NCBI GenBank assembly: GCA_028554795.2
Contig: CM068828.1
Location: 9,867,314-9,931,313 of the forward strand
Length of the DNA stretch: 64,000 bases
DNA from: Sinohyriopsis cumingii
Lineage: Eukaryota > Mollusca > Bivalvia > Unionida > Unionidae
Direction of reading: 5' to 3'
Position numbers and translations under genes: made by a program. Below, in pieces: positions 50,991 through 63,396 of the stretch; the stretch's first letter is position 1; the number at the start of each line of letters is the position of its first letter. Below the pieces are notes generated by a model. It did no database searches, had not been told where the DNA came from, and was given only the letters and a program-made list of their open reading frames with translations.

Positions 50991-51298
50991 ATCCCCACCT
51001 GATGATGGAACCGGTTGCAGATCAGAAATTTATTCGTTTATAAGTCGATTTCAGCAAGTTGCAATGAGATGGTTTCTGACCCTATTCCAAAAGTGTTCAT
51101 AATGATCTATTAGATGTAAAATGCATTCATAATTACATTTCATACTTGGAGCAGGAGAAATGATATCGATTCTTTTCCAGAAATGCAGAGCTCATTTGAG
51201 AAATGAGGATGTTTTATTTCTCCTCATCCACATCATGCAACATATCATTCACACGCGGAAACCATAACAGTCAGTAGTGGCCATACACGGAACGATCA

Positions 51299-51690
51299 CG
51301 ATACAATGCTCGTAATAGACAAAACAGCCGTAATCTTATCGCATACAATGAACGATCCAGACACAATCATTTCAATCAAGGCCATATCATGACTAGATAT
51401 TGTGGACATTTTGATTCCTACAGTCATGACGCGTCTGTTTGCTGGCATCGGAACTTCAGCCCACACAATGAATGCTCAATACAAATGCATTACAGTCAAG
51501 AATAGAGCTTGACTAGATAACGTACACATCGCTGCTCATACAGTCATGACGTATCTGTTTGCTGGCATCGGAATTTCATCACACACAATGAACGCTCAAT
51601 ACAAATGCATAGCAATCACGAAAAGAGCATGACTAAATAACGTACACATCGCTGCTCATAGAGTCATGACTCATCTGTCTGCTGGTATAT
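51299..51690. repeat. 120-bp tandem repeat, about 3.3 copies
   Basis: Copies start at 51299 (degenerate), 51419, 51539 and 51659 (partial). The shared block CAGTCATGACG...CTGTTTGCTGG recurs with a period of exactly 120 bp. Confidence 0.9.
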
Positions 51691-51849
51691 CAACCTTGTC
51701 ACCGATTCGGCCTTGATCAAGAACCCTTCAGGTACCTTACGCAGACTCGTTTTACGAATGATTATTTCCACTTGACCCGGTAGGAATTATCTAGAGATAA
51801 TCTGATATTAAATCTCCGGAAACAGTGTTATATCGAACCAATATGTGTG

Positions 51850-52480
51850 TTAGACATCACTTGATGACACCAAAGAAAAAGGACTAGATGAAATCTCACC
51901 GAGAATATTCAGTCTATCAGATCAAGGTGAAGGCCCTACAATTGCTAGCTTGATAAATACGCTTTTTTCTTTAGGGAATATTTCTAACTAACTTGAAAGT
52001 ATCCAAAGTGTTTCCAGTCTTTAATTAAGGTGATATATCATTAGCAAACAATTATCAACCTATACTAACGTTGTCTATAAATTTAGAAAAATCGTGGCCT
52101 TTCGTCTCCATAAATTTGCAAAGAAATATAATCTTCTACATAATTCACAATCAGGAGAAACGTCTTCATGTCAAACTGATCACACACAATTGGTTGACAC
52201 AACCTTACATGCCATGAATGATACAGTCATTTCTCTTGAAAAACAATTATAAGAGGGCATTGATGATGTTATAATATGGAGCGAAACCAAAAACACACAA
52301 TTTAACAGAAACACTAACTGTGTGACAATTGGATCAAGGCAAAGAATAAAGAAAGTACGGGATATCGATATATTTGTTCAGAGAACTAACTTACGAAATT
52401 GTTAAAATTAAAAACTAGCAGATGTGATTACAGACTGGTATTTATCCTTGGAAATTCAAAGAAAATGCATTCCTTCTGCA
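51850..52480 (+). pseudogene. decayed LINE reverse transcriptase
   Basis: Reads in pieces as a non-LTR RT: KGLDEISPRIFSLSD (the 'GLD.I' block, about 51889), SANNYQPILTLSINLEKSW (the 'NYRPIS' block, about 52045-52100), a QSG-like block near 52150, and later VTIGSRQRIKKVRDIDIF (about 52320-52376), with ADVITDWYLSLEIQ (about 52420-52460) after it. These are the RT fingers, palm edge and post-RT segment. The YADD catalytic block is not visible. Many stops and shifts show it is dead. The clade (Jockey/CR1/RTE) was not resolved. Confidence 0.65.
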
Positions 52481-53078
52481 GTATCATACATAATAGCCTT
52501 GTTGAAGAAACTGTCTTCGTATGTACCAGTATCCTACATCACTGCCTTAATAAAGAGACTGTCTTCAGATGTACCAGTATCCTACATCACAACCTTAACG
52601 AAGAGACTGTCTTCAAATGTACCAGTATCCTACATCACTGCCTTATTGAAGAGACTGTCTTCAAATGTACCAGTATCCTACATCACAGCCTTAACGAAGA
52701 GACTGTCTTCAAATGTACCAGTATCCTACATCACAGCCTTAACGAAGAGACTGTCTTCAAATGTACCAGTATCCTACATCACTGCCTTATTGAAGAGACT
52801 GTCTTCAAATGTACCAGTATCCTACATCACAGCCTTAACGAAGAGACTGTCTTCAAATGTACCAGTATCCTACATCACAGCCTTATTGAAGAGACTGTCT
52901 TCAAATGTACCAGTATCCTACATCACAGCCTTAACGAAGAGACTGTCTTCAAATGTACCAGTATCCTACATCACAGCCTTGGTGAAGAAACTGTCTACCT
53001 ATAAATCAGTATCCTACATCACAGCCTTGGTGAAGAGACTATCGTCCTATGTACCAGTACCCTGAATAATAGACTGTA
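52478..53078. repeat. 48-bp minisatellite inside the LINE remnant, about 12 copies
   Basis: Unit: GTACCAGTATCCTACATCAC + AGCCTTAACG + AAGAGACTGTCTTCAAAT. Because 48 is a multiple of 3 and two phases lack stops, two frames of about 200 codons are open: one is a 16-residue repeat (VPVSYITALTKRLSSN) and the other reads CTSILHHSLNEETVFK. The first copy (SYIIALLKKLSSYVPVS) is in the same frame as the LINE segment before it. Confidence 0.95.
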
Positions 53079-53344
53079 CTGAATGTACCAGTATCCTACA
53101 AAACATTGCTACACGCATTTAAAGGTAAACAGAGCTCTGTTTATACACTCTAAGCCGACGTCGCCGTCTTACCATTATGAAACTTTGACTTCGATAAAAA
53201 AAATTATTTTCAGATGTTTGAATGAGCTTCAAAAGACTGAAACAAATATTTTTTATCAAAGATAAAAAAACAGAGTTTTAATCCTTTTTCATGTACATTA
53301 CGAAGTAGTGATCCTTTTATGGAAGATGTTCGCATCATATCAGA

Positions 53345-53790
53345 CACCAATATATGACATTAACGATCGATATGTCGCACATTAAAGACCAGTATATTAC
53401 ATTAAAACTCAATTCATCTCATTAAAAGATCAGTACATCACATTAAACATCAATGCATCGCATTAGAGACCAGTGTATCACATTAAAGATCAATATATTG
53501 CATTAGAGACCAGTAATGCACATTAGAGACCAATGTATCACATCCAAGATTAGCATATCACATTAAAGATCAATTCATTTGATTCGAGACAAATACATCA
53601 CATTACAAGCCAATAAATCACATAGAGAAATTATATCACAATAGAGACCAGTGTATCACATTAAAAATCCATATATTGCATTAGAGACCAACAAATCGCA
53701 TTAAAGATCAGTATATCACATTAACGAACAAAGCATCACACTAGAGACAAACAGATCAAATTAGAGACCAATACATCACTTTAGAGATCA
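53345..53790. repeat. degenerate ~20-bp minisatellite
   Basis: About 22 imperfect copies of a CATTAAAGATCAGTATATCA / CATTAGAGACCAATACATCA type unit, with alternating 'AAAGATC' and 'GAGACC' forms. Confidence 0.85.
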
Positions 53791-54133
53791 ATAAAAATAA
53801 AACAGGATCGAGAGTGCCGAGAATTATAGTCCTTCATGAAAGAACAAACGTAATTATCAGTAAGGAAAAGAAGACTCAAATGATGCAACTAAATAAATAC
53901 AATCGGCTGTGTTTGCAAATATGATAAAGAGATATCAAGCTTGGCCGTTCTCCTTATCATGCTACCATCGATGAAAGTCTTCCGAACGATTTTATTGAAC
54001 AATGTTTGCATTGTACACCTATTAGAACACAAACCCAGCTGATATTCGGAATTTAAATTTCAAAATTAGGTGAGGATTAACCCTACCGACGCCTCTATTT
54101 AAGAAAAAATCTGATGATTCACCATTTTTTCAC

Positions 54134-54287
<154 letters not shown>

Positions 54288-54850
54288 CGTCAATCAGTGA
54301 ATCAGTGAAGTCACGTCAAGGACAAAGTTTATTTTGTTTTGTTGTTTGTTGGTTTGTTTGTTTTTAGATTATTTTGTATTTCTCAGGAACCATCTGGTGT
54401 TAAGTACATCATTTTCGACGTACGGATGACTTACTCATACCTAAATTTTTGCCACGTTCGACCTAAGCTGAGCTGGTAATTTAACTTACATTGTCTATTT
54501 TCCCCGTAATAAAAGTTAGTTTTGTGATAAAATTAAACATGATATATGTAATTTTTGGTATTACCGTTATGACTGAGAAATACCAGAGTTCCTGAGACTC
54601 TATTGACATAGTGACAATTATCCAGACATGCTTGTATTTAATACCACTTCCCATCCGTTATATGAGCTGTTGTCAATTTCTGCGCTTAACATTCCTTCAA
54701 GGCCAATTCAAAAACTATCAAATGCTGATTGCATTAAACATAACATAATGATAAAGATATAAAAAATAAGGACTAATAAGAAATGCTATCAGAAATGACA
54801 TGACCATCCAGCCCATACAGCAATATTCTTTGGAGTTTCTATAAATCAAA

Positions 54851-55095
54851 TTATATGCCTAACATTAGTATGGCATGGTTGCCTATTATATGCCTGTAAT
54901 TTGCATGGCATGGTTGGTCATTTATAATCCTGCAATTTACATGGCATAGTTACCCAATTATATGCCTGTAATTTGCATGTCATGGTTGCTCATTTATATG
55001 CTTGATATTTTCATGACATGGTTACCTAAGTATATGCCTGTAATTTGCATGGCATGGTTGCTCATTTATATGCCTGTAATTTGCATGGCAAAGTT
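54851..55095. repeat. 36-bp minisatellite, about 6.5 copies
   Basis: Unit around TATATGCCTGTAATTTGCAT + GGCATGGTTGCTCATT, with point differences between copies. Confidence 0.9.
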
Positions 55096-55604
55096 GTAGT
55101 TTATTTCAAATCTAATAATATGTTTGGGCGGTTTAGAGTGACTCTCAGGAACTAGGTCATAATTAGTACTTTCTGGTCAGTACCCACGAATGTAGTTCTA
55201 GTCTATTTTTAGAACCTTTTTTCCTCTCTCATTTTTGTAGTGATAGAAGAGTTATATTTATGCATTTTTGGTAGGAATTTAAAGGTAATTGTTTATTCTT
55301 GAGAATATGAGCTCAGGATGTGGTGTTCCGTGTGTATTTCAGCGACAGTGCACAGTGTGTAATAAAGCCTTGGTGATGATCCGGAAGTGAAATATGTGTT
55401 CTGTTTACATGCTGCTCTGTTGACAGTCCAGCCGCTCAAAAAATGCAGGTCAATATTTGACAAGAACTTCACCGTGAAGTCATCTTTGAAGGTATTTTAG
55501 ATTAACATATTATTTGTATTGATCAGTACTGAGAAACAAACGTAGAGAACATAAAATTAATTGTGTTCAATGTCCTTAAAGCTGTAAGTTAACGATGCAT
55601 ATGG

Positions 55605-56400
55605 TTTATTGCTCAAGGGCCGTAACTCTAAGAATATGTGCATATTATGCCCATCAAATTCATCTTAGCTTTAGTTGAGATCAAACTGTACAGTGAATTT
55701 GATTGAAAATTTAATTATGACTATCACAAGGCTATGCATAGAAGAGCAAATGAGGGGCAATAACTCTAAGAACATGTGTAAAACATGTCCATCATCTAAA
55801 TTCTCTGACCGTTTGCTAGAACGAAGCTTGTCAGCCAAATGGGCTAAAATCTGATAAATAAATTGTAACTTATCGTTCACAAGCTTGTGCACACAATGCC
55901 TTAGTTGAGATAAGCAAATGCTCAAATTATAAATGTGTGAGAAGGAGCTCATCATCAAACTCATCCAAGGTCTTTGAAAGTTTCTCAGAAAATGTGGGTA
56001 GCATTTTATTATAAATGTTGAAACGAGAGCATTCACACGGTTGTGATCTAGCTATTTGATTTAGAAATTCATAATGTGATCAATGTCCATAACTGTGATA
56101 AACATGCGCGAAATGTGATCCTCATTGAAATCTTTTGAGATTTTGTTAAGATAAAAATCAATGTACAAGCTAGACTGTTCACAAGGGGGGTGTTAGCTAT
56201 GCCAAAGCTAAGAAGATTAATAATGTTAGAAAGTATATATTAATGATGTGCCAGTCATCTGAGCTGTTAAATATAGCTTAGCAGCAAATTTGGTTTAAAT
56301 TTAAAAATAAGCGTGGATGCAAAATCATTCACAAGGCTGATAACCAATGGACAGACGAAACAACGGATATGATTTCTTTAGCCCTTCACCTTACCAACGG
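55605..56400 (+). repeat. mollusc-type dispersed repeat of modular structure
   Basis: Modules of roughly 140-190 nt each begin with a GGGCCGTAACTCTAAGAATA or GGGGCAATAACTCTAAGAAC motif (55618, 55754), followed by 'CCATCATC' and 'TTCACAAG' blocks. Weaker modules follow near 56085 and 56190. The end reads ATGGACAGACGAAACAACGG and TTTCTTTAGCCCTTCACC. This motif series is very common in mollusc genomes. It has no coding capacity; a 121-codon minus-strand frame here is not considered a gene. Confidence 0.65.
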
Positions 56401-57458
56401 GAACAACTAAACTAAATGTTGACGTTTTAAAGAAAAATGAAGACACCCATACTCAATGGTTGAATGAACACATAAAGTGAAAGTATTTCGAAATCGAAAA
56501 CAAAGCTGAAATGCAGTAATATAAGTTCACCTTTGCTGCATTGTAGAGATGATGGACGAAAGAGTAATATAATCCAAGGAACATATTTTTCAGCAGATTT
56601 TTACACAATCGCAATAAATAATCCAATTAACAAAAGAAAGCGGTATCTATAGCAACGCACGCTTGGCGTAGCTATAAACTGTATTTAATTTTCACCAATA
56701 TTGAACTCTTGCCAATGGCCAGGTTCTGTTTTGTCGCATTCTATTAGCAACGTGCAAATTTAATAGAAATCGTCTACGTTTGATCATTGACTTTTCGGCC
56801 TTTGTACTCAGATTTCGTTCAATATTCTAACAATATAGCTAAACAAGATGCATAATTGTAACGTGCGTATTACTAGAACTGTCAGCTTTTAGAACAACTT
56901 AAGGTTAAACTTTTAGCACACATTCATGAAATAGCTGATTTCTCGATTAAAATTAATGCAGCCCAAAAGTATTTACAGTAGTCGTGTTAAGTGTCTTATG
57001 TTGTCTATTAATTCGAACGTGTGCAAGAAAAACCTAGACCTAAATCGAATAGTTGCATACAAAAGGCAAGGCCTATGGTTATGTGTGCAAAGAAAAAGTC
57101 GTGACTATGTTGGATAAATGAAAATAAAATGATTGACTGTTTTCCTAATCTGTATGATAGTATATTTATTTCAATAAAACAAAAATAAAAATAAATAAAT
57201 AAATAACAAATAATAATTTCAAAGACTGAAAATATTGTTTAGTGTACGAGGAAAACAAGTCATTCTCGATATTTGATAGTTTATATTTGCAAAGTGTGTG
57301 TTCTTCGCTATGGTATTTGGTCACTATTTTTTCGGTTTGCGGGTTATGGATCCGAAACTACGCCACTGAGCAATGAAGCTGGGTGGGTTTTATTTAATCA
57401 TATGGTCCTTTCCACGATAACAATTATAAAACTTCAACAGTAGATACCTAAACATTCT
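56401..57458. other. intergenic, nothing recognised
   Basis: AT-rich unique sequence with a short A-rich simple stretch at about 57176-57210. Confidence 0.6.
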
Positions 57459-59124
57459 TTGTCATCCAATCATATATTGGCCTATACCTTTGTCATGTAT
57501 CAACTCTTCCAATCATATATTGGCCTATACCTTTGTCATGTATCAACTCTTCCAATCATATACTGGCTTATACCTTTGTCATGTATCAACTCTTCCAATC
57601 ATATATTGGCCTATACCTTTGTCATGTATAAACTCTTCCAATCATATATTGGCTTGTACCTTTGTCATGTATCAACTCTTCCAATCATATATTGGCTTGT
57701 ACCTTGATCATGTATCAACTCTTCCTATCATATATTGACCTGTACCTTTGTCATGTATCAGCTCTTCCAATCACATATTGGCCTATACCTTTGTCATGTA
57801 TCAATTCTTCCAATCATATATTGGCCTATAAATTTGTCATGTATCAACTCTTCCAATCATATATTGACCTGTACCTTTGTCATGTATCAACTCTTCCAAT
57901 CATATATTGGTCTATACCTTTGTCATGTATCAACTCTTCCAATCATATAGTGGCTTATACCTTTGTCATGTATCAATTCTTCCAATCATATATTGGCCTA
58001 TAAATTTGTCATGTATCAACTCTTCCAATCATATATTGACCTGTACCTTTGTCATGTATCAACTCTTCCAATCATATATTGGTCTATACCTTTGTCATGT
58101 ATCAACTCTTCCAATCATATATTGGCTTATACCTTTGTCATGTATCAATTCTTCCAATCATATATTGGCCTATACATTTGTCATGTATCAACTCTTTCAA
58201 TTATATATTGGCCTATACCTTTGTCATGTATCAGCTCTTCCAATCATATATTGGCCTATACATTTGTCATGTATCAACTCTTTCAATCATATATTGGCCT
58301 ATACCTTTGTCATGTATCAACTCTTTCAATCATATATTGGCTTATACCTTTGTCATGTATCAACTCTTCCAATCATATATTGGCTTGTACCTTTGTCATG
58401 TATCAACTCTTCCAATCATATATTGGCTTATACCTTTGTCATGTATCAACTCTTCCAATCATATATTGGCTTATACCTTTGTCATGTATCAACTCTTCCA
58501 ATCATATATTGGCTTATACCTTTGTCATGTATCAACTCTTCCAATCATATATTGGCTTGTACCTTTGTCATGCATCAACTCTTCCAATCATATATTGGCT
58601 TATACCTTTGTCATGCATCAACTCTTCCAATCATATATTGGCCTGTACCTTTGTCATGTATCAACTCTTCCAATCATATATTGGCTTATGCCTTTGTCAT
58701 GTATCAACTCTTCCAATCATATATTGGCTTATACCTTTGTCATGTATCAACTCTTTCAATCATATATTGGCCTATACCTTTGTCATGTATCAACTCTTCC
58801 AATCATATATTGGCTTATACCTTTGTCATGTATCAACTCTTCCAATCATATATTGGCCTATACCTTTGTCATGTATCAACTCTTCCAATCATATATTGGC
58901 TTATACCTTTGTCATGTATCAACTCTTCCAATCATATATTGGCTTATACCTTTGTCATGTATCAACTCTTCCAATCATATATTGGCCTATACCTTTGTCA
59001 TGTATCAACTCTTCCAATCATATATTGGCCTATACCTTTGTCATGTATCAACTCTTCCAATCATATATTGGCTTATACCTTTGTCATGTATCAACTCTTT
59101 CAATCATATATTGGCCTATACCTA
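57459..59124. repeat. 43-bp minisatellite, about 39 copies
   Basis: Unit: ATGTATCAACTCTTCCAATC + ATATATTGGC + TTATACCTTTGTC, very homogeneous, with C/T variants (GGCCTAT, GGCTTAT, GGCTTGT). Frames up to 476 codons are open in all three forward phases as a 43-residue repeat. This follows from a stop-free unit and is not evidence of a protein. Confidence 0.97.
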
Positions 59125-59198
59125 GATAAATATCATTTACTCACCTCTCTACCACTGTCTACTCCCTCCTCCCGAGATTCTACCTGCCATGTGAGTAA

Positions 59199-59312
59199 TC
59201 TATTTATCCATCCATCCATTCATCCATCCATCTATCTATGTATCTATCTATATATACATCCATCCATCCATTCACCTATCTATCTATCTATCTATCTATC
59301 TAACTAACTAAC
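59199..59312. repeat. (CATC)n/(CTAT)n microsatellite
   Basis: Mixed CATC, CTAT and CTAA tetranucleotides. Confidence 0.93.
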
Positions 59313-59645
59313 TAAGGGCACAAAATCAGCTGGATAATCGGATAGAAAAAAGAGAAAAGTCCGGGAGTGTATGTTAAAGACAGGCATGTGCAGTTCCTTC
59401 AGGGTGCTTGCCAAATGAGAAATTTTTAAAGCCAGACCCTATGATGTAAATAAGTCGCAGGCTGTAGTTTAGGAGCTGAAATTAATTTCGAAATTCCACA
59501 GACGGTGTAACTTTGATCGTTGTATTCTGCATGTTTTTTTATTTCTTTTAGTTTTTGCTCTCAATTTTAATACTGTGCTAATTTCATTTCTTTTTTAACT
59601 GAACATTTGCAAGATCATTGGTATAGATTCAATCGCATCTATGTA

Positions 59646-59646
<1 letters not shown>

Positions 59647-59690
<44 letters not shown>
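59647..59690. repeat. (CTAT)n microsatellite
   Basis: About 11 units. Confidence 0.95.
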
Positions 59691-60495
59691 CTTTGGAAAC
59701 TTTAAAAGATATAATAATATAAATTTGAAATGAAAGAGTGTTACTTGTTTAATCAGTACAATATTCTAAGAAGGAAACGATGATCTAACATTCTCTAACA
59801 CTGGCTTGCATTTCTTTTTAGATTTTTTTGTGGACCATAAAATTATAGTTCGTTAAGATATGAATGTGAAACAGACAAACAGAAAGAGACAGAGCGATAG
59901 AAAATTCTTTGCAACTTACATTTAGGAGGAGCTGATGAATCTTTGACAGTACAAAGCGTCCGTCAAAACAAGTTACATTGACTATTGATGTACGGTTTGT
60001 ATTCAATACACTTATCTAACTCACTTGTATTACTTTAAAGTTTGGTACTACCAATCAATACCGTCGCTGACAGTAGAGCAGGATGCCACCTGATGCACCG
60101 AGCACGATCGCTGGCAAAGTTATTCAGTTAGGATCTCGTGCAGTATTAAATCAATATTGCTCCAGCGAGTGCGTCTAATTCAGTCTACAAAGTGCTTATG
60201 TAAGTAAAAAAAATTATATCGAAAAGTCAATCAAGTTTTGTCAGTATCTATCAGCTCACTAATGGTTTTACTTAAAAACTACATGGAAGGAACCGGAATT
60301 TCTGTTTATTTTCTTCTTCGAAAGTGCGATATTTCTATTGTCCTTCAAGGATTTGCTTTTAGAAAACGAACAAATATAACCGACCAAATGGACAATTGAT
60401 GAGATATCAGTCACCACATAGGCAAAGCAATTAGCAATTATGAATAATATTCCCTTTTATTATTCTACAGTGAAAATCTGTTTCTTAAGATGCTG
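59691..60495. other. intergenic, nothing recognised
   Basis: Unique sequence. A minus-strand stretch near 59920-60006 ends in a GTAAGT donor-like site but no exon could be supported. Confidence 0.5.
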
Positions 60496-60609
60496 TTATC
60501 TATCTGTCTATCTATCTATCTATCTATCTGTCTGTCTGTCTCTATGTCTGTCTATCTATATGTATGTCTATTTATCTGTCTGTCTGTCCATTTATCCAAC
60601 TATCTATTC
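60496..60609. repeat. (CTAT/CTGT)n microsatellite
   Basis: Interrupted CTAT and CTGT tetranucleotides, abutting a SINE head. Confidence 0.93.
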
Positions 60610-60790
60610 TCGATCCGTGGTAGCTCTGTTGATAAAGCGCCATGCTCGTAATCCAGGAGTTGCCGGTACGATACCCGCCAGGCAAACATGTGGCCGGCTG
60701 CTTCGGTGTGTACATGAATGAGGCACGTGGTTCTTGTTTCCTGGAAACTATATAGTCAATTATGAGCTATAAGTGCCGTTATATACTCGA
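60610..60790 (+). mobile_element. tRNA-derived SINE (family 3)
   Basis: The head has an A box-like GTAGCTCTGTTGATAAAGCG and a B box-like GGTACGATACC about 40 nt later. The body has TTTCCTGGAAACTATATAGT, CAATTATGAG and AAGTGCCGTTATAT. The fragment near 62600-62760 is a diverged relative. Confidence 0.7.
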
Positions 60791-62599
60791 AGCCTGTCGC
60801 TCCATATTGGTACTATTTTTATAAATACCAGTTAGTGACATAAAATATACTGGTTTGCTATGTGATAGGCACAAGAACCCGCTCGTCTATTAGTTGTGCA
60901 CAACTTTATATTGTCGTTATATCTCGTGTTGTAAATTACCCCTAGTGAGGATCCTAACACGCTGGAGTCCAGAATCCTAGCATGCTGGAGTCCAGAATTT
61001 CTCGTCAATTTTGTGTTATGTGCTTGTTTTATAAGTTTTTTCCCTGACGAAGACAGAGCTTGTTTAGTTCGAAACGTAGAGAAACCGGTTTGAATGTACG
61101 CCGTTATACATATATATATATATATATCACGATGGAATTGTCGATATTTTTTATGAAGTGCACTTTTTAGCATTGTAATTCAACATTGTATACCTTTTAT
61201 AAAGACTATGATTGTTAAAATTGTTAACCCATACTGTAAATCGTTAGTAGAGATTACTATTGTTCTTATATACCCCGATTCCCCACCCAACTTTGTATAA
61301 TGGTAAATTCAGTGGGCTTTTTAACCCATTGTTGTAGTCAGTTTATTTGAGTAAAGTTCTTTTTTCATCCACAATTTATTGATGGGGTAACCCTCAGAGA
61401 GAGAGAGAGACAGAGACAGAGACATCATTCTTGTCTCTATTTTGTGGGCGGTGTCACTTCTACGATGTGGGTGTTTAATTGCTAGTATGTGCGAAGAGGT
61501 ACAGGGTTCGAACTGGAAAAAGGAAGTCAGAACCTGATGTGTGCAACGTAGCAGTACTTTATTTAAATCAAACATCACTCAATATAGAAAAAGTACACAC
61601 AAATCAAGTTATACATTTAAGATATATAATACAATTGTTATATCTTTTAAAACTTACCAACTTCACACGATCCCGTAAATTCTCTATTTTGAAATTAAAT
61701 TCCAACTATTAGCAAATTATTTGAAATAAACATATTTTATTGAATGATTGTTCTGAAAAACCAAACTATTATTATTTTTTATTTTTTTTTGTAATTTAAA
61801 AGGTATTTTGTTTCTAAATTAAGTATGAAGTTGGGAGCAGACCATTGCTACAAAAGTCAATTCGATCGTATAAATACAAATTTTTTTATAAAATTTAAAC
61901 AATCCATGACACATGATATTAAATAAATAATATTATATAATAATAAAAGATTACAAAGCTTTAGAATTGAGTGAAATACTTGTTAAATATGTATATTCTC
62001 AACTGTCAGTTGGGAAAAAATATCTCTAAAAAAGACTATGTACATTACTCTTGCCTGTTAAATTGAAGTCAGAACCGGAAGTCTTCAACGTAGCAGTTCT
62101 GACTAGGCTGTCGAGAGTGGACTGTATAAATTTTCTGACCTGACAGTAGTTTTGCTCTGTCCGTAAGAGTTTAATGGCTTATAACACCTAGCTGCAACAT
62201 TCGGGTTCGTGGAGCTCGGTGAGCCGTTCATACTTCTAAAGAACTCCGAAGTCTTCTCCAATTTGCATTTCGCTTCCAAGAATAATTTGCCGCGTCCAAA
62301 AATTGCTTACAACAACACATTTCTAACATTCATATTCTTTTCAATGGTATACAGTTTTCAATTACACAATACAAAAGTTCCAACAATCATCATCTTTATT
62401 AAAATTATACCATTTTAAATGACAATACTACGAACTGCACTTTATAAGAATTCCTCATAATGGTAGAAAATGGTGCCCAAATACGCGTAGTTTGTTTCCC
62501 TGGAAAAGATGTTAATCTGAATATTTTTAATTGGTAGTCCTTGGGAACCATTGAGAACATGATAATTCAACAGATGCATGATATTTTCTTGATATCGAT
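60791..62599. other. intergenic, nothing firmly recognised
   Basis: Contains a 22-bp duplication (GCTGGAGTCCAGAATCC) near 60955-61000, a CTGACGAAG...CGAAACGT stretch at 61044-61076 of the kind seen near Penelope-like elements, and a short (GA)n run at 61394-61422. No gene supported. Confidence 0.45.
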
Positions 62600-62760
62600 T
62601 TTATTCCGTCTCTTTCAAAGGGTATCGGGTTTGATCCCCAACAAAGGCCAGCCTAGGTCGACTGTCTCGGTCTGTCGTCAGGAATGCACTATGCTCCTAT
62701 TTCCTTGACATGATATAATCAATAATATTATTAAAAAGCCGTTAAAATTTTAATAAAATT
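62600..62760 (+). mobile_element. fragment of SINE family 3
   Basis: The B box-like GGGTTTGATCCCC is kept. The body TTTCCTTGACATGATATAAT, CAATAATATT and AAAAGCCGTTAAA aligns with the body of the copy at 60610-60790. The A box region has decayed. Confidence 0.55.
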
Positions 62761-62925
62761 GCATCCATCGGTAGCTTAACTGGAACATTTTCGACACTGT
62801 CATCTTGTCATAACGAGGCACTTTACCCGTGCATAAATAACACTATATTTTCTTCATTGGAGAAACTATCACGTGTCACTTTTAAATACTTTAAGGGAGG
62901 ATATATACAGCATTTAAACAGAAAT

Positions 62926-63005
62926 GTCAATCACGTGACACTTTAAACAGCAATGCCAATCACGTGACACTTTAAACAGCCATGCCAATCATGTGACACT
63001 TTAAT
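62926..63005. repeat. 29-bp tandem repeat with CACGTG, 2.7 copies
   Basis: Unit: AATCACGTGACACTTTAAAC + AGCAATGCC. CACGTG occurs at 62932 and 62961, and CATGTG at 62990. Another CACGTG lies just upstream at 62870. Confidence 0.9.
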
Positions 63006-63235
63006 TCGACTACTTTTTCAAAGTGAAGAAATATGCAATCGGGCAGTAAGGCAATTTTTTTTACCTAGAGCAGTAACAAAACACATGTATTATATAATTC
63101 TTAATAAGACATTGAAATATACCAGTGGGAGAATAATTATATCGCCAAAGTGGCGATACCACCTGTTTGGCCACAGGATCGATATCACGTTTGGAACAAC
63201 TTTATTTTTCCATTCTGGAAATATGTTTTTTCTGC

Positions 63236-63238
<3 letters not shown>

Positions 63239-63279
<41 letters not shown>
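63239..63279. repeat. (CT)n microsatellite
   Basis: About 20 CT units. Confidence 0.96.
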
Positions 63280-63281
<2 letters not shown>

Positions 63282-63396
63282 AATGATTACACTCTAGTAT
63301 TCATGTAATTTATGTAATCAATGAATGCACTCAGTCAGGAATGCATACAAACGAACACCAGAAACATTAAAAAGCAGGCCTCAAATATTAACTATT

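Noticed and set aside
57459-59307. Very long open frames (up to 476 codons) in the 43-bp array
   Set aside because: Stop-free tandem unit keeps three phases open; the translation is one repeated 43-residue block with no domain.
59920-60006. Possible minus-strand exon ending at a GTAAGT donor (sushi-like APPKC in another phase)
   Set aside because: Phase with the cysteine motif crosses a stop upstream and reads through the donor; no second exon.
61044-61110. Hammerhead ribozyme-like core (CTGACGA ... CGAAACGTA ... TACGCC) as seen in Penelope-like elements
   Set aside because: CTGACGA and GAAA are present and CGTA/TACG could form stem III, but the base before the cleavage site is C instead of U, stem I has only one clear pair and stem II does not pair well. 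At most a decayed remnant.
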